Assembly (NCBI GenBank): GCA_027310725.1
Contig: DAIDAG010000027.1
Span: forward strand, 1-64,000
Length of the DNA: 64,000 nt
Reading direction: 5' to 3'
Origin: Sideroxydans sp.
GTDB taxonomy: Bacteria > Pseudomonadota > Gammaproteobacteria > Burkholderiales > Gallionellaceae
Shown here: positions 8,459-17,281 of the stretch, in pieces
Numbering within the stretch: position 1 is the stretch's first letter
Layout of the letters: the number at the start of each line of letters is the position of its first letter
Notes under the pieces: generated by a model
Databases searched by the model: none
What the model saw: the letters and a program-made list of their open reading frames with translations, nothing else
What the model was told of the DNA's origin: nothing
Program-made: the position numbers and the translations under genes

Positions 8459-9937
8459 TTATTTCTTGGGGTAATTGAAGATGATGTTGACCCTGCGATT
8501 TTCCTGCTGGCCTTCCAACGTCGTGCCGTAAGCAACCCGGCGAGTGCGGCCGTATGCCTCAGCGGAAAGTCTCGAACGGGAAATGCCTTCTTTTTCGACC
8601 AGATAATCCATCACTTTATTTGCGCGAAGACTGGAAATCTCCATGGACTTTTCCGGGGAAACGTGGACTTTTCCAACCATATTGGATGAGTGTCCCTCCA
8701 CCGCGGCGGTCACTTCCGGATTCGCTTTCATGAAATTCGCCACTTCATGCAACTCGCCGTAGTACTGCGGCTGAATCTCGGTTTTGTTCGGGTCGAAATC
8801 CATTTCCAGTGCCATGGTCATCCTCGCGGGTGCCACCTTGAGACCGGCGACATCCGTCGCACATGCGATGACGGCATCGATACGCCGGTTCATCTGCTGA
8901 CCTTCCCTGGTGCTGTTGTCTGCAATAGGGTGAGCCTCTCCGTATCCCACTGCCGACAATCGCGCCGGTGCGATATGAAGCGTATCCACCAGATAACTCA
9001 CCACGGCCTCAGCCCTGCGCAAGGAGAGTTTCAGGTTGAATTCGCTTGTGCCGACGTTGTCGGTGTGCCCCTCGATCACTGCGGTGGTGTCGGGATACTT
9101 GTTCATGAAGGTTCCCACGACGGCAAGCTTTTCCTTCTCTTCGCGCTGAATCTCGTCCTGCTTGATCTCGAACTGGATGTCGAGAATGCTGCAGTATCTC
9201 TGCATCTTGATGACGGGTACGATAACGAATATCGGCGCTGCTTCCGCGACAGGAGCCGGTGCCGCTTTCTGTACAGGGGCCGGCTTTTTCTCGTCGAAGC
9301 GATAGACCAGACCGAGCGAGAACATATTGATGTCGCCCTTGTTGCCGACGGCATCATCGATACGGTAACGCTCTGCCTCGGCGCGCAGACCGAATGCCTT
9401 GGTGACGTCATATTGAAGCCCCAGACCCGCCTTGTAATTGAGCCCGTTCTTGCTGGGGCTCGGATTCGCCGGCACGGCAACCACACCGGAGTTGGAGAAT
9501 GTATCTTTGGCTTGCGCGTAGTTCATGCCCACCCTGGCAAACGCGGAGAATTGCTGCGTCAGGGGCAGTATGCCCAGCACATCCATTCCAACCCCTTTGA
9601 GCTTGATGTTGCCATTCAATGTCCCGGCCGGCACTGTGGTCGCGGTATAACCAAACTGCCCCAAATCAAAGTAGCTGGCCTCAAGGGCAAAATTCTTGTT
9701 CAGCTGATAGCCGCCAAAGAGTTTGTAGGCCAGGTGACTGTCGTCGTTAGCGATCGAGGTCGTGGTCAACCCTGTTCCCAGCAACTGGCTGGCGATCCTT
9801 GCATCGTCGATCTTCGCCCTGGATTGGCCGATGTTGCCCCCCATATACCAGAATGAATCGTCTGCTGCGGCGAACGAGCTGGTACAGATGGCAACCGCCG
9901 CCACACCCAACGATAATGATGTTCTTGATAATTTCAT
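8459..9937 (-). CDS. OmpA-family outer-membrane protein with two tandem OmpA C-terminal domains
   Basis: A 492-residue protein. A signal peptide (about 1-25) is followed by an eight-strand OmpA-type barrel (about 26-215), a Pro/Ala linker, and two consecutive OmpA-like peptidoglycan-binding domains (about 245-355 and 375-490). The first domain has the standard EGHTDN and NRRIDAVI motifs. In the second, the aspartate that contacts diaminopimelate is replaced (EGHSSN), although the final NRRVNIIF motif is kept, so it may not bind peptidoglycan. The start was set at 9937, where the signal peptide begins. It probably anchors the outer membrane to the wall. It lies 52 bp downstream of a DUF3494 lipoprotein gene on the same strand. 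Confidence 0.9.
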   Translation of the reverse strand: MKLSRTSLSLGVAAVAICTSSFAAADDSFWYMGGNIGQSRAKIDDARIASQLLGTGLTTTSIANDDSHLAYKLFGGYQLNKNFALEASYFDLGQFGYTATTVPAGTLNGNIKLKGVGMDVLGILPLTQQFSAFARVGMNYAQAKDTFSNSGVVAVPANPSPSKNGLNYKAGLGLQYDVTKAFGLRAEAERYRIDDAVGNKGDINMFSLGLVYRFDEKKPAPVQKAAPAPVAEAAPIFVIVPVIKMQRYCSILDIQFEIKQDEIQREEKEKLAVVGTFMNKYPDTTAVIEGHTDNVGTSEFNLKLSLRRAEAVVSYLVDTLHIAPARLSAVGYGEAHPIADNSTREGQQMNRRIDAVIACATDVAGLKVAPARMTMALEMDFDPNKTEIQPQYYGELHEVANFMKANPEVTAAVEGHSSNMVGKVHVSPEKSMEISSLRANKVMDYLVEKEGISRSRLSAEAYGRTRRVAYGTTLEGQQENRRVNIIFNYPKK

Positions 9938-9989
9938 GTTGTTCTCCAAAATTGGTGATGAATTAAATTTCCGTCTAATACATCAAGCC

Positions 9990-11483
9990 TTACGGGGCTG
10001 GGACGTTCACAGTGCTGGGAGGGCCGTTCAGGGCGATCGTGCCGGCATAGATCGCTCCTGCCAGTATCCGGCCGTAGATCGTTGCACTGCCCGCGGAAGT
10101 CGCATCTCTACCAGTCACGATGGTTCCGTTGAAAACGGTACCAGAGCCAATGGTCGCGTCCAGAGTGGGAACCCAAAATACATTCTTGGCCTGAGCGCCG
10201 TTCATCAGCGTGACATCAGCTCCCGTCGTCAGCGAAGAACCGACCTGGAACACCCAGACGGCATTCGCATTGCCTCCCGCATCGAGAACGATATGGGTCC
10301 CGACCAGCATCGTGCTGCCGGAACAATAGACACCGGGCGGGATACCTGTAGGGTAAACATATAAGCCGCCAAGATCGGCAGAGCCTACCGTTGTTGCACA
10401 TGCCAAGCCCTTGGCGTTGTTATACGAACTGAGCAGGTCGGCCCTGGCCTGCGCCGATACGGTGTCGTTGATATGAATCGAGCCGTTCACGATTGCCGGT
10501 GGAAAGCCGGTCATTGAAGTGCCCGGGTCCAGCGAAACGTCCCCATTTATGATTGAAGCGCTGGCAGCGGTGACCGCGGCCGTTGCCATGATCCCGAAGG
10601 TGCTGGCCGACCCAAGCGCCACTGCCCCGGGTGCGAGTCCCGTACCTGTGGTGAATGTCCACGGGTTTGCCGGTGAAGCTGCTGCCGGCACAACCAGTGC
10701 ATTGCCTGCCAGGTCCTTGGCTCCGTTGGTGACTGTCGCCGTATATGTAGTACTGGCGGCGAGATTGCTTGATGGAGTAAAGATCGCAATATTGTTCACC
10801 GAATCATAGGTGACTGCGCCCAATACACTTACTGCAGGTACCGCACTGGTCGCCAGGGTAAACGTCGTCGTGCTGAGCGTTGCCTGATCCATCGCCTTGC
10901 TGAACGTTGCATTGACAGCGCTGTTAAGCGGCACAGCAGTGGCGAGATTGGCCGGGCTGGTCAGTGTTATGGTCGGCGCGGTCACATCTGCTGCAGCTGC
11001 AGTAAAGGACCATACATAGTTGCTGGCCGCGGGCAAAGGGGCCTGGTTGCCTGCGAGCGCATTGCCTGCCAGGTCTGTGGCCGCTGTGGTGATCGTGGCG
11101 GTATAGCCCAATCCCGACGTAAGCGCTGTCGGTTTAAAGGTTGCGGTTTTTCCGGCCACTGAGTAGGTGACTGTTGCACCCGGTACGTTCGTTCCGCTGA
11201 CCGTTTCCTTGACGGTAAAAGTTGTAGCCGCGGTGACCGTTGCGGGTGCCATATCCTTGGAGAACGTTGCCGTGATTGCCGAATTGGCAGCCAGCGTACC
11301 CGCATTGGCAGGGACGGTAAGCGTCACTGTAGGACGTGTCTTGTCGACCAGGGTTCCAGGAAGTCCGGCACCGCCTCCGCCCAGGATGGGACTGCTGCCT
11401 CCGCCGCATCCCGCCGCTAAAACGGTCAGTAGCAATGCCACAAACCCCACTAGCGGTTTTGTAATACTGTCGATTCTGTTCAT
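9990..11483 (-). CDS. Lipoprotein with two Ig-like (Big_5) domains and a DUF3494 ice-binding-like domain
   Basis: A 497-residue predicted lipoprotein with lipobox LAAGC followed by a Gly-rich tether. Two Big_5-type Ig-like domains occupy about 50-165 and 167-278; they share TATFSKDMAPAT-type and YTATITTAATDLAGNAL-type motifs. A DUF3494 domain follows (about 285-490; FGIMATAAVTAAS, INGDVSLDPG, NVFWVP). DUF3494 is a right-handed beta-helix fold known from ice-binding proteins, but most bacterial members are untested and may be adhesins. It is one of four paralogues in the window and belongs to the subtype without the LGTAANYAILAE motif seen in the other three. A 20-bp dyad motif lies about 207 bp upstream. 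Confidence 0.88.
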   Translation of the reverse strand: MNRIDSITKPLVGFVALLLTVLAAGCGGGSSPILGGGGAGLPGTLVDKTRPTVTLTVPANAGTLAANSAITATFSKDMAPATVTAATTFTVKETVSGTNVPGATVTYSVAGKTATFKPTALTSGLGYTATITTAATDLAGNALAGNQAPLPAASNYVWSFTAAAADVTAPTITLTSPANLATAVPLNSAVNATFSKAMDQATLSTTTFTLATSAVPAVSVLGAVTYDSVNNIAIFTPSSNLAASTTYTATVTNGAKDLAGNALVVPAAASPANPWTFTTGTGLAPGAVALGSASTFGIMATAAVTAASASIINGDVSLDPGTSMTGFPPAIVNGSIHINDTVSAQARADLLSSYNNAKGLACATTVGSADLGGLYVYPTGIPPGVYCSGSTMLVGTHIVLDAGGNANAVWVFQVGSSLTTGADVTLMNGAQAKNVFWVPTLDATIGSGTVFNGTIVTGRDATSAGSATIYGRILAGAIYAGTIALNGPPSTVNVPAP

Positions 11484-11812
11484 TTGTTTCTCCTTTAATT
11501 TTCCCGAAAGCGTCGAATCGATATTCCGAACTTTTTGCGGGCACTCAAATCATTGCGTTAATCGATAGTTGCGAAAACGTGTTTGGCTGATTTCCAACCT
11601 CAATCCGGTCTGCTCTCATTCATGATCAGATCGGCCGTGGATCGTGCACATCCTTACTCACCGCATTTATCCCCCTTTCCTGCACGCCGCTCTGTGCTCT
11701 CGCGCACATAATGGGATTCTTTCGATCACTTTCAGGTAATGGGTTCCGGATGTGCTCTGCTTCTTTCACGCACAGAGCATCGGATACGATTGGGCAAACG
11801 CGACGCCCTATG
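11484..11812. other. Gene-free leader between two DUF3494 genes
   Basis: No convincing gene was found. The stretch holds the 5' leader of the minus-strand DUF3494 gene at 9990-11483, including the dyad motif at 11690-11709 and, downstream of it in the direction of transcription, the block GGGGGATAAA (plus-strand 11666-11675). A half-copy of the motif, CGCACAGAG, is present at 11769-11777 on the plus strand. The terminator of the next upstream gene closes the region. Confidence 0.6.
11690..11709 (-). promoter_or_regulatory. Dyad motif copy A upstream of DUF3494 gene
   Basis: The minus strand reads ATGTGCGCGAGAGCACAGAG. It matches the consensus ATGWGCGNTANCGCACAGAG shared by six sites in this window, all upstream of envelope genes and in the same orientation as the gene. 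It lies 207 bp before the start codon. Its function as operator or promoter element is inferred from recurrence only. Confidence 0.6.
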
Positions 11813-11839
11813 AAAAAAGGCCGTCGCGAGACGGCCTTT
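11813..11839 (-). terminator. Rho-independent terminator of the DUF3494 gene at 11871-13598
   Basis: A perfect 7-bp stem GGCCGTC/GACGGCC with a 4-base loop is followed on the minus strand by six T residues. It lies 31 bp after the stop codon. The stem core is shared with the terminators at 13805 and 20678. Confidence 0.9.
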
Positions 11840-11870
11840 GATTTATTGCGTCAAGTCTTTACTACGTGCC

Positions 11871-13598
11871 TTACGGCTGTACAACCGTATTGGTATCCAT
11901 GAGGACTCCGGTCCTGGCCAACAACCTGCCGTGTTCCGTTGCACCGGTCACGAGTTGGATATTGGTTGCCGACATGACCACTCCCGCCAAGACCGCGTTC
12001 GATTGAATGGTCACGCCACCAGCGACCTGCCAGAACACGTTCTGGGGCAGTGCGCCACCGGTCAAGATCACTTGCGTACCGGTAGACTGACTAAGCGTTC
12101 CCGTAGTCTTGAAGACCCAGACATCGGTTGCACTGCCGTTGAGGGTGAGATTCCCTGGTATCGTAATATTGACACCGCAGGTATAAACACCAGCGGGAAG
12201 GCCTGTGCTGGGGAATCCCCCGCCGGCTGTCAACGCATTGTTCACGTCGCTCATCGCCCCGACTCCAGGACACTCATGTGGCGAACCAGCTGGCAACCCG
12301 CCACCTGCTGTCGGCATAGCGGCAGCGGCGCTGTATGCAGTATTCTTATCGCCTACTGCTGTGGTCAGAACAGTGGCCGTATCAGGCGACGCCATACAAC
12401 CATTAACAGAGCTATAGTCGGCTGCGTAGAGCTTTCCGGTCACCTGGGTCGATGTCGAAAAACACTTCCCAGCATCCAGCGTTAATGAAAATCCGGTAAT
12501 GAAACTCGCAGCGGCCGGACTCAACCCGATAGCACCAGTTATCGTTGGGGTAGTAGAGATGGTGGCGATTGGCGTGAACGTAACTGTTGCTTCGTCCAGA
12601 ATTGCATAATTGGCAGCCGTACCAAGGTTCACGCAATTCGTTCCGCTTGCCCCCCCGCAGACTACAGCACCTGCAGTTGCGGCCACCGTTACGGTCACGG
12701 TATAGGTCGCCGTCGAGGCATCTGCTGCAGTGACGACGTATGCCACCGGACTTGTGAAATCATTCGGCGTGGTAGTGCTGGCCTGCACGGTTGCGCCAAC
12801 CTTGACGCCGGTGCCTGTGGTTGTGAATGTTGCAATCAGAGCCGTTACGTTGGTTCCGGACGGCATGGTCACTGCAATTGCCGACCCTGAAATTGTTCCA
12901 GTAACCCCGGCCAGCGAATATGCAGTAATGGCTTTGGCAGTGTTTGCAGCCACCGTGACAGTCACGATATAAGTTGCTGTTGTACTGTCGGCAGCGGTTA
13001 CCGTGTAAGTCAACGGAGCCGTGAAGTCATTCGCCGTTGATCCGCTCACCTGGTTCACGCCTGAAATCGTAGGTACGCCTGCGCCTGTAGTCGTGAATGT
13101 TGCAACGAGGGCCGTTACATTGGTCCCGAAAGGTACCGTCACGGAGATTGCCGTACCGGATATTGACCCCGTAACCCCGGCCAGCGAATACGCCGTAATA
13201 GCCTTGGCAGAACTCGATGCCACGGTGACCGTGACCGTATAAGTCGCCGTCGTGCCGTCTGCAGCAGTCACTTTATACAACACCGGACTGGTGAAATTAT
13301 TCGCCGTTGTGCCGCTCACCTGTGCTACTGCCGGACTACCTACCGTTACGCTGGCACTTGCAGCCGTGAACGTTGCAACCTGAGCCGTGACGCTTGTTCC
13401 GTTCGGCACGGTCACAGCAATGGTTTTTGCCGTTTCGTTTATAGTGCCCGTGACCCCCGCCAACGAATATGCGGTAATGGCCTTGGTAGAACTCAGGGCT
13501 ACGCTACCGCTGCTCCCGCCACATCCGGCAACAAAAGCGACTACCAGTAACGCCAAGAACCACCGTAGTGATTTCGTAACGCTTTGAAATTTGTTCAT
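11871..13598 (-). CDS. Lipoprotein with three Ig-like repeats and a DUF3494 ice-binding-like domain
   Basis: A 575-residue predicted lipoprotein with lipobox FVAGC. Three repeats of about 83 residues span roughly 35-290. Each opens with KAITAYSLAGVTG, contains a VTVP.GT.VTA block and closes with TVTAAD..TATYTVTVTV. A DUF3494 domain follows (about 300-573; NLGTAANYAILDEA, AASFITGFSLTL, PQNVFWQVAGG). The repeats probably form a stalk that carries the beta-helix away from the membrane. The start at 13598 was chosen because AAGGAGAAGCAAA precedes it and the signal peptide begins there. DNA of the three repeats is similar, so internal recombination could change repeat number. A dyad motif lies 167 bp upstream. 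Confidence 0.88.
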   Translation of the reverse strand: MNKFQSVTKSLRWFLALLVVAFVAGCGGSSGSVALSSTKAITAYSLAGVTGTINETAKTIAVTVPNGTSVTAQVATFTAASASVTVGSPAVAQVSGTTANNFTSPVLYKVTAADGTTATYTVTVTVASSSAKAITAYSLAGVTGSISGTAISVTVPFGTNVTALVATFTTTGAGVPTISGVNQVSGSTANDFTAPLTYTVTAADSTTATYIVTVTVAANTAKAITAYSLAGVTGTISGSAIAVTMPSGTNVTALIATFTTTGTGVKVGATVQASTTTPNDFTSPVAYVVTAADASTATYTVTVTVAATAGAVVCGGASGTNCVNLGTAANYAILDEATVTFTPIATISTTPTITGAIGLSPAAASFITGFSLTLDAGKCFSTSTQVTGKLYAADYSSVNGCMASPDTATVLTTAVGDKNTAYSAAAAMPTAGGGLPAGSPHECPGVGAMSDVNNALTAGGGFPSTGLPAGVYTCGVNITIPGNLTLNGSATDVWVFKTTGTLSQSTGTQVILTGGALPQNVFWQVAGGVTIQSNAVLAGVVMSATNIQLVTGATEHGRLLARTGVLMDTNTVVQP

Positions 13599-13764
13599 TT
13601 TGCTTCTCCTTTTATTTGCCACCGAAAAGCATCGGCGCAATCGATCGACTCTTTGCTGGCGTTGTGCAACGACTAAAACAAGGGTTGGTTCTGTTCCAAT
13701 CCGATATCGAATCAGGCCGGAACCAAATCACACCAGTTGCACTCTCTCACTTCCATGCATGTTG

Positions 13765-13784
13765 CTCTGTGCGGTAGCGCTCAT
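13765..13784 (-). promoter_or_regulatory. Dyad motif copy B upstream of DUF3494 gene
   Basis: The minus strand reads ATGAGCGCTACCGCACAGAG, one base from the perfect copy at 15669-15688. It lies 167 bp before the start codon of the gene at 11871-13598. Confidence 0.62.
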
Positions 13785-13804
13785 GAGAAAATTCCGGGGT
13801 AAAT

Positions 13805-13832
13805 AAAAAAGGCCGTCTTGCGACGGCCTTTT
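13805..13832 (-). terminator. Rho-independent terminator of the DUF3494 gene at 13847-15310
   Basis: A 7-bp stem GGCCGTC/GACGGCC with loop TTGC is followed on the minus strand by a run of T residues. It begins 15 bp after the stop codon. It is nearly identical to the terminator at 11813. Confidence 0.9.
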
Positions 13833-13846
13833 AAGTGCCGCTTGCC

Positions 13847-15310
13847 TTATGGCTGTGTAACCGTAGTTGCATCCAGCACCACCGCAGTCTGTGCGAGCAG
13901 CCTGCCGTTGGTCGATGAAAGATTATTGAACGTGATCGATGTCTGACCCAGAATGATTCCTGCAAAGTGAGAATTTGCACCGATGGTCACGGCACCCGAA
14001 ACCTGCCAGAAGATATTCTGCGGCAATGCACCTCCGCTCAGAATTACGTTCTTGGCTGCGGCCATGTCGAGCGTTCCCGCTACCTTGAAGATCCAGACAT
14101 CCGTTGCCGCACCGTTAAGCGTGAGATCCGTCGGTATGGAAACTGCGCTCCCCCATTCATACACACCGGGTGTAAGGGTCAAGCTGGTCAGCGTTCCGGC
14201 ACCCACGTTGGTCGTCGCAGCCGATGTGGCTGTCCGTCCTGCGGCGTCGGTATACGCAGTGCCCATGTTGAGTACGGCAGTGCCCAGGTCGGCAGAGGTT
14301 GTCCCTCCTACCAAATCGGCTGCATATAATTTCCCGGGTGCGACCACTTGCGTGGAGGTGGCATAAGTATCCGTTACGTCATAGGTTTCCGACCAACCGG
14401 TCAAATATGTCCTGGCAGCCGGACTCACGCCCACATTTCCAGTCACAACAGAAGTCGGTATGGTCGAAACGCCGGTCTTTGCCAGAATCGCATAGTTGGC
14501 TGCCGTTCCCAGAAGCACGGGTGCCGGTCCTGCCGATACCGTTGTGCCTGTTGTAAAGCTCCATGTTTTTGCTACAGCCAATGCATTGCCGGCCAGATCC
14601 TTGACCCCGGTTTTAACCGTAGCCGTATAGGCGGTGCTGGCCGCAAGGTTGCTGCTCGGCGTAAATACCGCGTTTGTACCTACATAAGTCACCGCACCTA
14701 TGACGGCCGTTGCTGCAACACTACTTTCGGCCAGCGTAAAATTGGTGGTGTTGATCGTTGCGGGATCCATGGGTTCGCTTAATATCGCGGCAACTGTCGT
14801 GTTGAGCGCGACACCGCTGGCCGCATCGAGAGGAACGGTTGAACTCACGGTAGGCGCAGTGGTATCTGTCGTTGCACCGGTGGTAAAGCTCCATGTTTTC
14901 GCGGTGGCCATTGCATTGCCTGCCGCGTCGGTGACTGCTGTGGAAATCGTCGCGGTATACACAGTGCTGATTGCCAGCGGTGTCGGGCTGGTCGGCGTAA
15001 AGATTGCCGTTTTGGAAGCGGCATTGTAAGCCACGGTGCCGATGACGGGTGCTCCACCACTTGCGGCCAGCGTAAAGCTGGTTGCGCTGATCGTTGTCGG
15101 AGCCATGTCTTTACTGAATGTGGCTGTGACCTTGCTGTTGGTTGCGACGCCTGTAGCATTTGCAGCAGGGATGGTGTAACTCACTTTTGGCGCGACAGTC
15201 GTTACGGCGACGGCGCCACTGCTGCTCCCGCCGCATCCCGCCACAAACCCAGTCAGCAATAACGCCATGAGCCAAGTCACTGGCTTTGTTACTTTCTCGA
15301 TTTTGTTCAT
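13847..15310 (-). CDS. Lipoprotein with two Ig-like (Big_5) domains and a DUF3494 ice-binding-like domain
   Basis: A 487-residue predicted lipoprotein, lipobox FVAGC plus a Ser/Gly tether. Two Big_5-like domains (about 38-145 and 147-255) each end in KTWSFTTG. A DUF3494 domain fills the rest (about 265-485; LGTAANYAILAKTG, TGNVGVSPAAR, LPQNIFWQVSG, GRLLAQTAVVLD). The start was placed at 15310, where the signal peptide begins (MNKIEKVTK) after a GAGGAAAATAAA ribosome site. The N-terminus is close to that of the neighbouring paralogue, which points to tandem duplication with exchange of stalk domains. A dyad motif lies 208 bp upstream. Confidence 0.88.
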   Translation of the reverse strand: MNKIEKVTKPVTWLMALLLTGFVAGCGGSSSGAVAVTTVAPKVSYTIPAANATGVATNSKVTATFSKDMAPTTISATSFTLAASGGAPVIGTVAYNAASKTAIFTPTSPTPLAISTVYTATISTAVTDAAGNAMATAKTWSFTTGATTDTTAPTVSSTVPLDAASGVALNTTVAAILSEPMDPATINTTNFTLAESSVAATAVIGAVTYVGTNAVFTPSSNLAASTAYTATVKTGVKDLAGNALAVAKTWSFTTGTTVSAGPAPVLLGTAANYAILAKTGVSTIPTSVVTGNVGVSPAARTYLTGWSETYDVTDTYATSTQVVAPGKLYAADLVGGTTSADLGTAVLNMGTAYTDAAGRTATSAATTNVGAGTLTSLTLTPGVYEWGSAVSIPTDLTLNGAATDVWIFKVAGTLDMAAAKNVILSGGALPQNIFWQVSGAVTIGANSHFAGIILGQTSITFNNLSSTNGRLLAQTAVVLDATTVTQP

Positions 15311-15517
15311 TTTATTTTCCTCATTAACTGATTCAAACAGCATCGGTTCAACCAAACGCCTTGGCTGGCGCTTGTCCACATACGCATGGTAACGTTCCGA
15401 GGGCAAGCTTCGCGGCCCTGTGAACCTCAGCTTGGTCTACAGCAATTCAAAATCAAATCGGCCGAGACAAGGACACAAATCCCACATGTCGTGTTTATCC
15501 CCCGTTTATGCACAACG

Positions 15518-15537
15518 CTCTGTGCACTTGCACACAT
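15518..15537 (-). promoter_or_regulatory. Dyad motif copy C upstream of DUF3494 gene
   Basis: The minus strand reads ATGTGTGCAAGTGCACAGAG, 208 bp before the start of the gene at 13847-15310. It matches the shared motif except in the centre. Confidence 0.58.
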
Positions 15538-15668
15538 AGGGAAATTTATCGGTACTGCCCGGGCAGGCAGAACCGGGTTGTGTTTTGAAGGGAGTTCATG
15601 CACGACGGTCAAGTTGAATATGCGCCGGATCGTCACGTCACTTGCCGTTGAAGGGAATTTTTCGCCGC

Positions 15669-15688
15669 ATGAGCGCTAGCGCACAGAG
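15669..15688 (+). promoter_or_regulatory. Dyad motif copy D upstream of the AI-2E-family permease
   Basis: The plus strand reads ATGAGCGCTAGCGCACAGAG. The core GAGCGCTAGCGC is an almost perfect palindrome, so a dimeric regulator is likely. It lies 95 bp before the preferred start codon of the permease gene. Confidence 0.62.
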
Positions 15689-15783
15689 TCCATTCCGGGT
15701 AAGCGTGAGAATCGCCCTAACCTGAAATCGCGGACCAACCGGTTTCCCTACGAACTATCAGAGATCAAATCAAGGTGTGCAGA

Positions 15784-17004
15784 ATGCAGGGTGATCGACC
15801 AAACAGACACGATGGAAGGGTGATCGAGAAAATGCCTGTTGTCACAATTGACAGCATGAATCTCAAAAATGAGACCCTGCACGATACTACGGCAGAGGAT
15901 TCCGCCGCAGTCAGGATCCGTTCGTCCCGTTATTTGCGCATGAATGTGTCGCTCGGCGTATTGGCGATCATCGCCTTCGTCGCCGCACTTTATCTTGCAC
16001 GGGATTTCATCGTGCCTTTGCTGATCGGCATTCTGGCAAGCTACACGTTGACGCCGCTGGTAACCTGGCTCAAGGCTTGCTATGTGCCGCGTCCATTGGG
16101 AGCAGCCCTGGTGCTTGGCGTTATTCTCGGCGGACTATTCTGGATCGCATACTCCCTGCATGACGATGCCGTGGCGATGATCAAGAATCTGCCCGAGGCG
16201 ACGCGCAAGATGCGACAGAACATGAGCGATACGCGCGGCGGACCGACAGCCCTGCAGAACATGCGGGAAGCCGCAAAGCAGCTTGAAGGCGCTGCAGCGG
16301 ATGCCGGTACGAAACAAGGTGCGCTTGTCGTCGCACCGTTGTCCCAAGAACCCTCATCATGGTTGAGCGACTACCTGCTTGCACTGTCCACACCGATGAT
16401 CACTGTCATCGGACAATCGGTCATCGTTCTGATACTCACCTATTTTCTGCTCGCTGCAGGCGCACATTTCCGGCGCAAGTTGATTGGCCTGGTCGGGCCG
16501 TCGATCACAAAACAAAAGGAGGCCGTGCGCATACTCGACGAGATCAATGTGCAGATTCAGCTTTACCTGCTGACGATGCTCGTTTCGAATGTCCTGATCG
16601 GCGTCGGAACATGGCTTGCTTTCGGTGCGATGGGCATGGAGCAGGCAGGCATATGGGGTGTCATCTCGGGCGTACTGTCTTTCGTCCCTTATCTGGGCCC
16701 GGCATCGGTCGCGGGCGCCAGCGGAATCGCGGCATTCCTGCAGTTCGGCTCGCTGCTCCATGCGCTTGCGGTCACGGGCGTATCGCTACTGGTCACGGGC
16801 ATCGTCGGATTGGTATTCATGCCATGGCTGCAGAGCAAGTTTGCGCACGTAAACATGGCCGTGATTTTCATCGCACTGCTGTTTTTCGGCTGGCTATGGG
16901 GAGTATGGGGCGTGCTGCTTGGCGCGCCGCTGGTCGCCATCATCAAGGTGATCTGCGACCGGGTCGATTCGCTTAAACCTATCGGCACGCTGCTGGGACG
17001 TTAG
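15784..17004 (+). CDS. AI-2E family transporter (PerM/YhhT-type permease)
   Basis: A protein of about 406 residues with an N-terminal polar stretch of about 50 residues, then a membrane helix pair, a periplasmic or cytoplasmic loop of about 100 residues, and four or more C-terminal helices. Family motifs are visible (SFVPYLGPASVAG, GWLWGVWGVLLGAPL). The family name comes from one member linked to autoinducer-2; others move ions or are uncharacterised, so no signal molecule should be assumed. The start is uncertain: ATG 15784 has AAGG at 8 bases, while ATG 15832 has GAAGGG at 11 bases. A dyad motif upstream links it to the DUF3494 genes and the DUF4398/OmpA pair. Confidence 0.88.
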   Translation: MQGDRPNRHDGRVIEKMPVVTIDSMNLKNETLHDTTAEDSAAVRIRSSRYLRMNVSLGVLAIIAFVAALYLARDFIVPLLIGILASYTLTPLVTWLKACYVPRPLGAALVLGVILGGLFWIAYSLHDDAVAMIKNLPEATRKMRQNMSDTRGGPTALQNMREAAKQLEGAAADAGTKQGALVVAPLSQEPSSWLSDYLLALSTPMITVIGQSVIVLILTYFLLAAGAHFRRKLIGLVGPSITKQKEAVRILDEINVQIQLYLLTMLVSNVLIGVGTWLAFGAMGMEQAGIWGVISGVLSFVPYLGPASVAGASGIAAFLQFGSLLHALAVTGVSLLVTGIVGLVFMPWLQSKFAHVNMAVIFIALLFFGWLWGVWGVLLGAPLVAIIKVICDRVDSLKPIGTLLGR

Positions 17005-17070
17005 CAGCCCTGGTCGCAACAGTCTCCGGCAATCACTTGGCGTCAATTCTCTCTTCCCTGTTTGGTGCCA

Positions 17071-17090
17071 ATGTGCGTTAACGCACTGTA
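17071..17090 (+). promoter_or_regulatory. Dyad motif copy E upstream of the DUF4398/OmpA genes
   Basis: The plus strand reads ATGTGCGTTAACGCACTGTA, with a perfect palindromic core GTGCGTTAACGCAC. It lies about 190 bp before the DUF4398 gene and otherwise follows the shared motif. Confidence 0.58.
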
Positions 17091-17281
17091 GCCATATCCA
17101 AAAAGGTGTCCAATGATCCCAAATGCATGCGGATGCTGCTTGTCGCATAGGGTAGGTGGCTTTTTTTGCCCGCAAACTCCCGGATTGCGCATGCAAGCCT
17201 TAAAGGAGTCAGGTAATCGTTCAAGCATACGGAAATCGTTTGTAACGGTTGGGTTCGGCGTTAAATTCATGAATGGAAAAT

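Larger units (their letters stand above)
15311..15783. other. Divergent intergenic region between a DUF3494 gene and the AI-2E-family permease
   Basis: No gene was recognised. The region holds two head-to-tail opposed copies of the dyad motif: a minus-strand copy at 15518-15537 for the DUF3494 gene and a plus-strand copy at 15669-15688 for the permease. The block GGGGGATAAA also occurs on the minus strand (plus-strand 15494-15503), 14 bases from the motif, exactly as in the leader at 11484-11812. Confidence 0.6.

Noticed and set aside
8690-9856. 388-codon plus-strand open frame
   Set aside because: It is antisense to the tandem OmpA gene; no signal peptide or known motif.
11484-11689. Possible cyclic di-GMP (GEMM) riboswitch in DUF3494 leaders
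   Set aside because: Considered because of the c-di-GMP enzymes and long leaders, but the conserved GEMM core could not be found in any of the four leaders.
15784-17004. Autoinducer-2 quorum sensing
   Set aside because: The family name is historical; no luxS or receptor is present and most members have other or unknown substrates.
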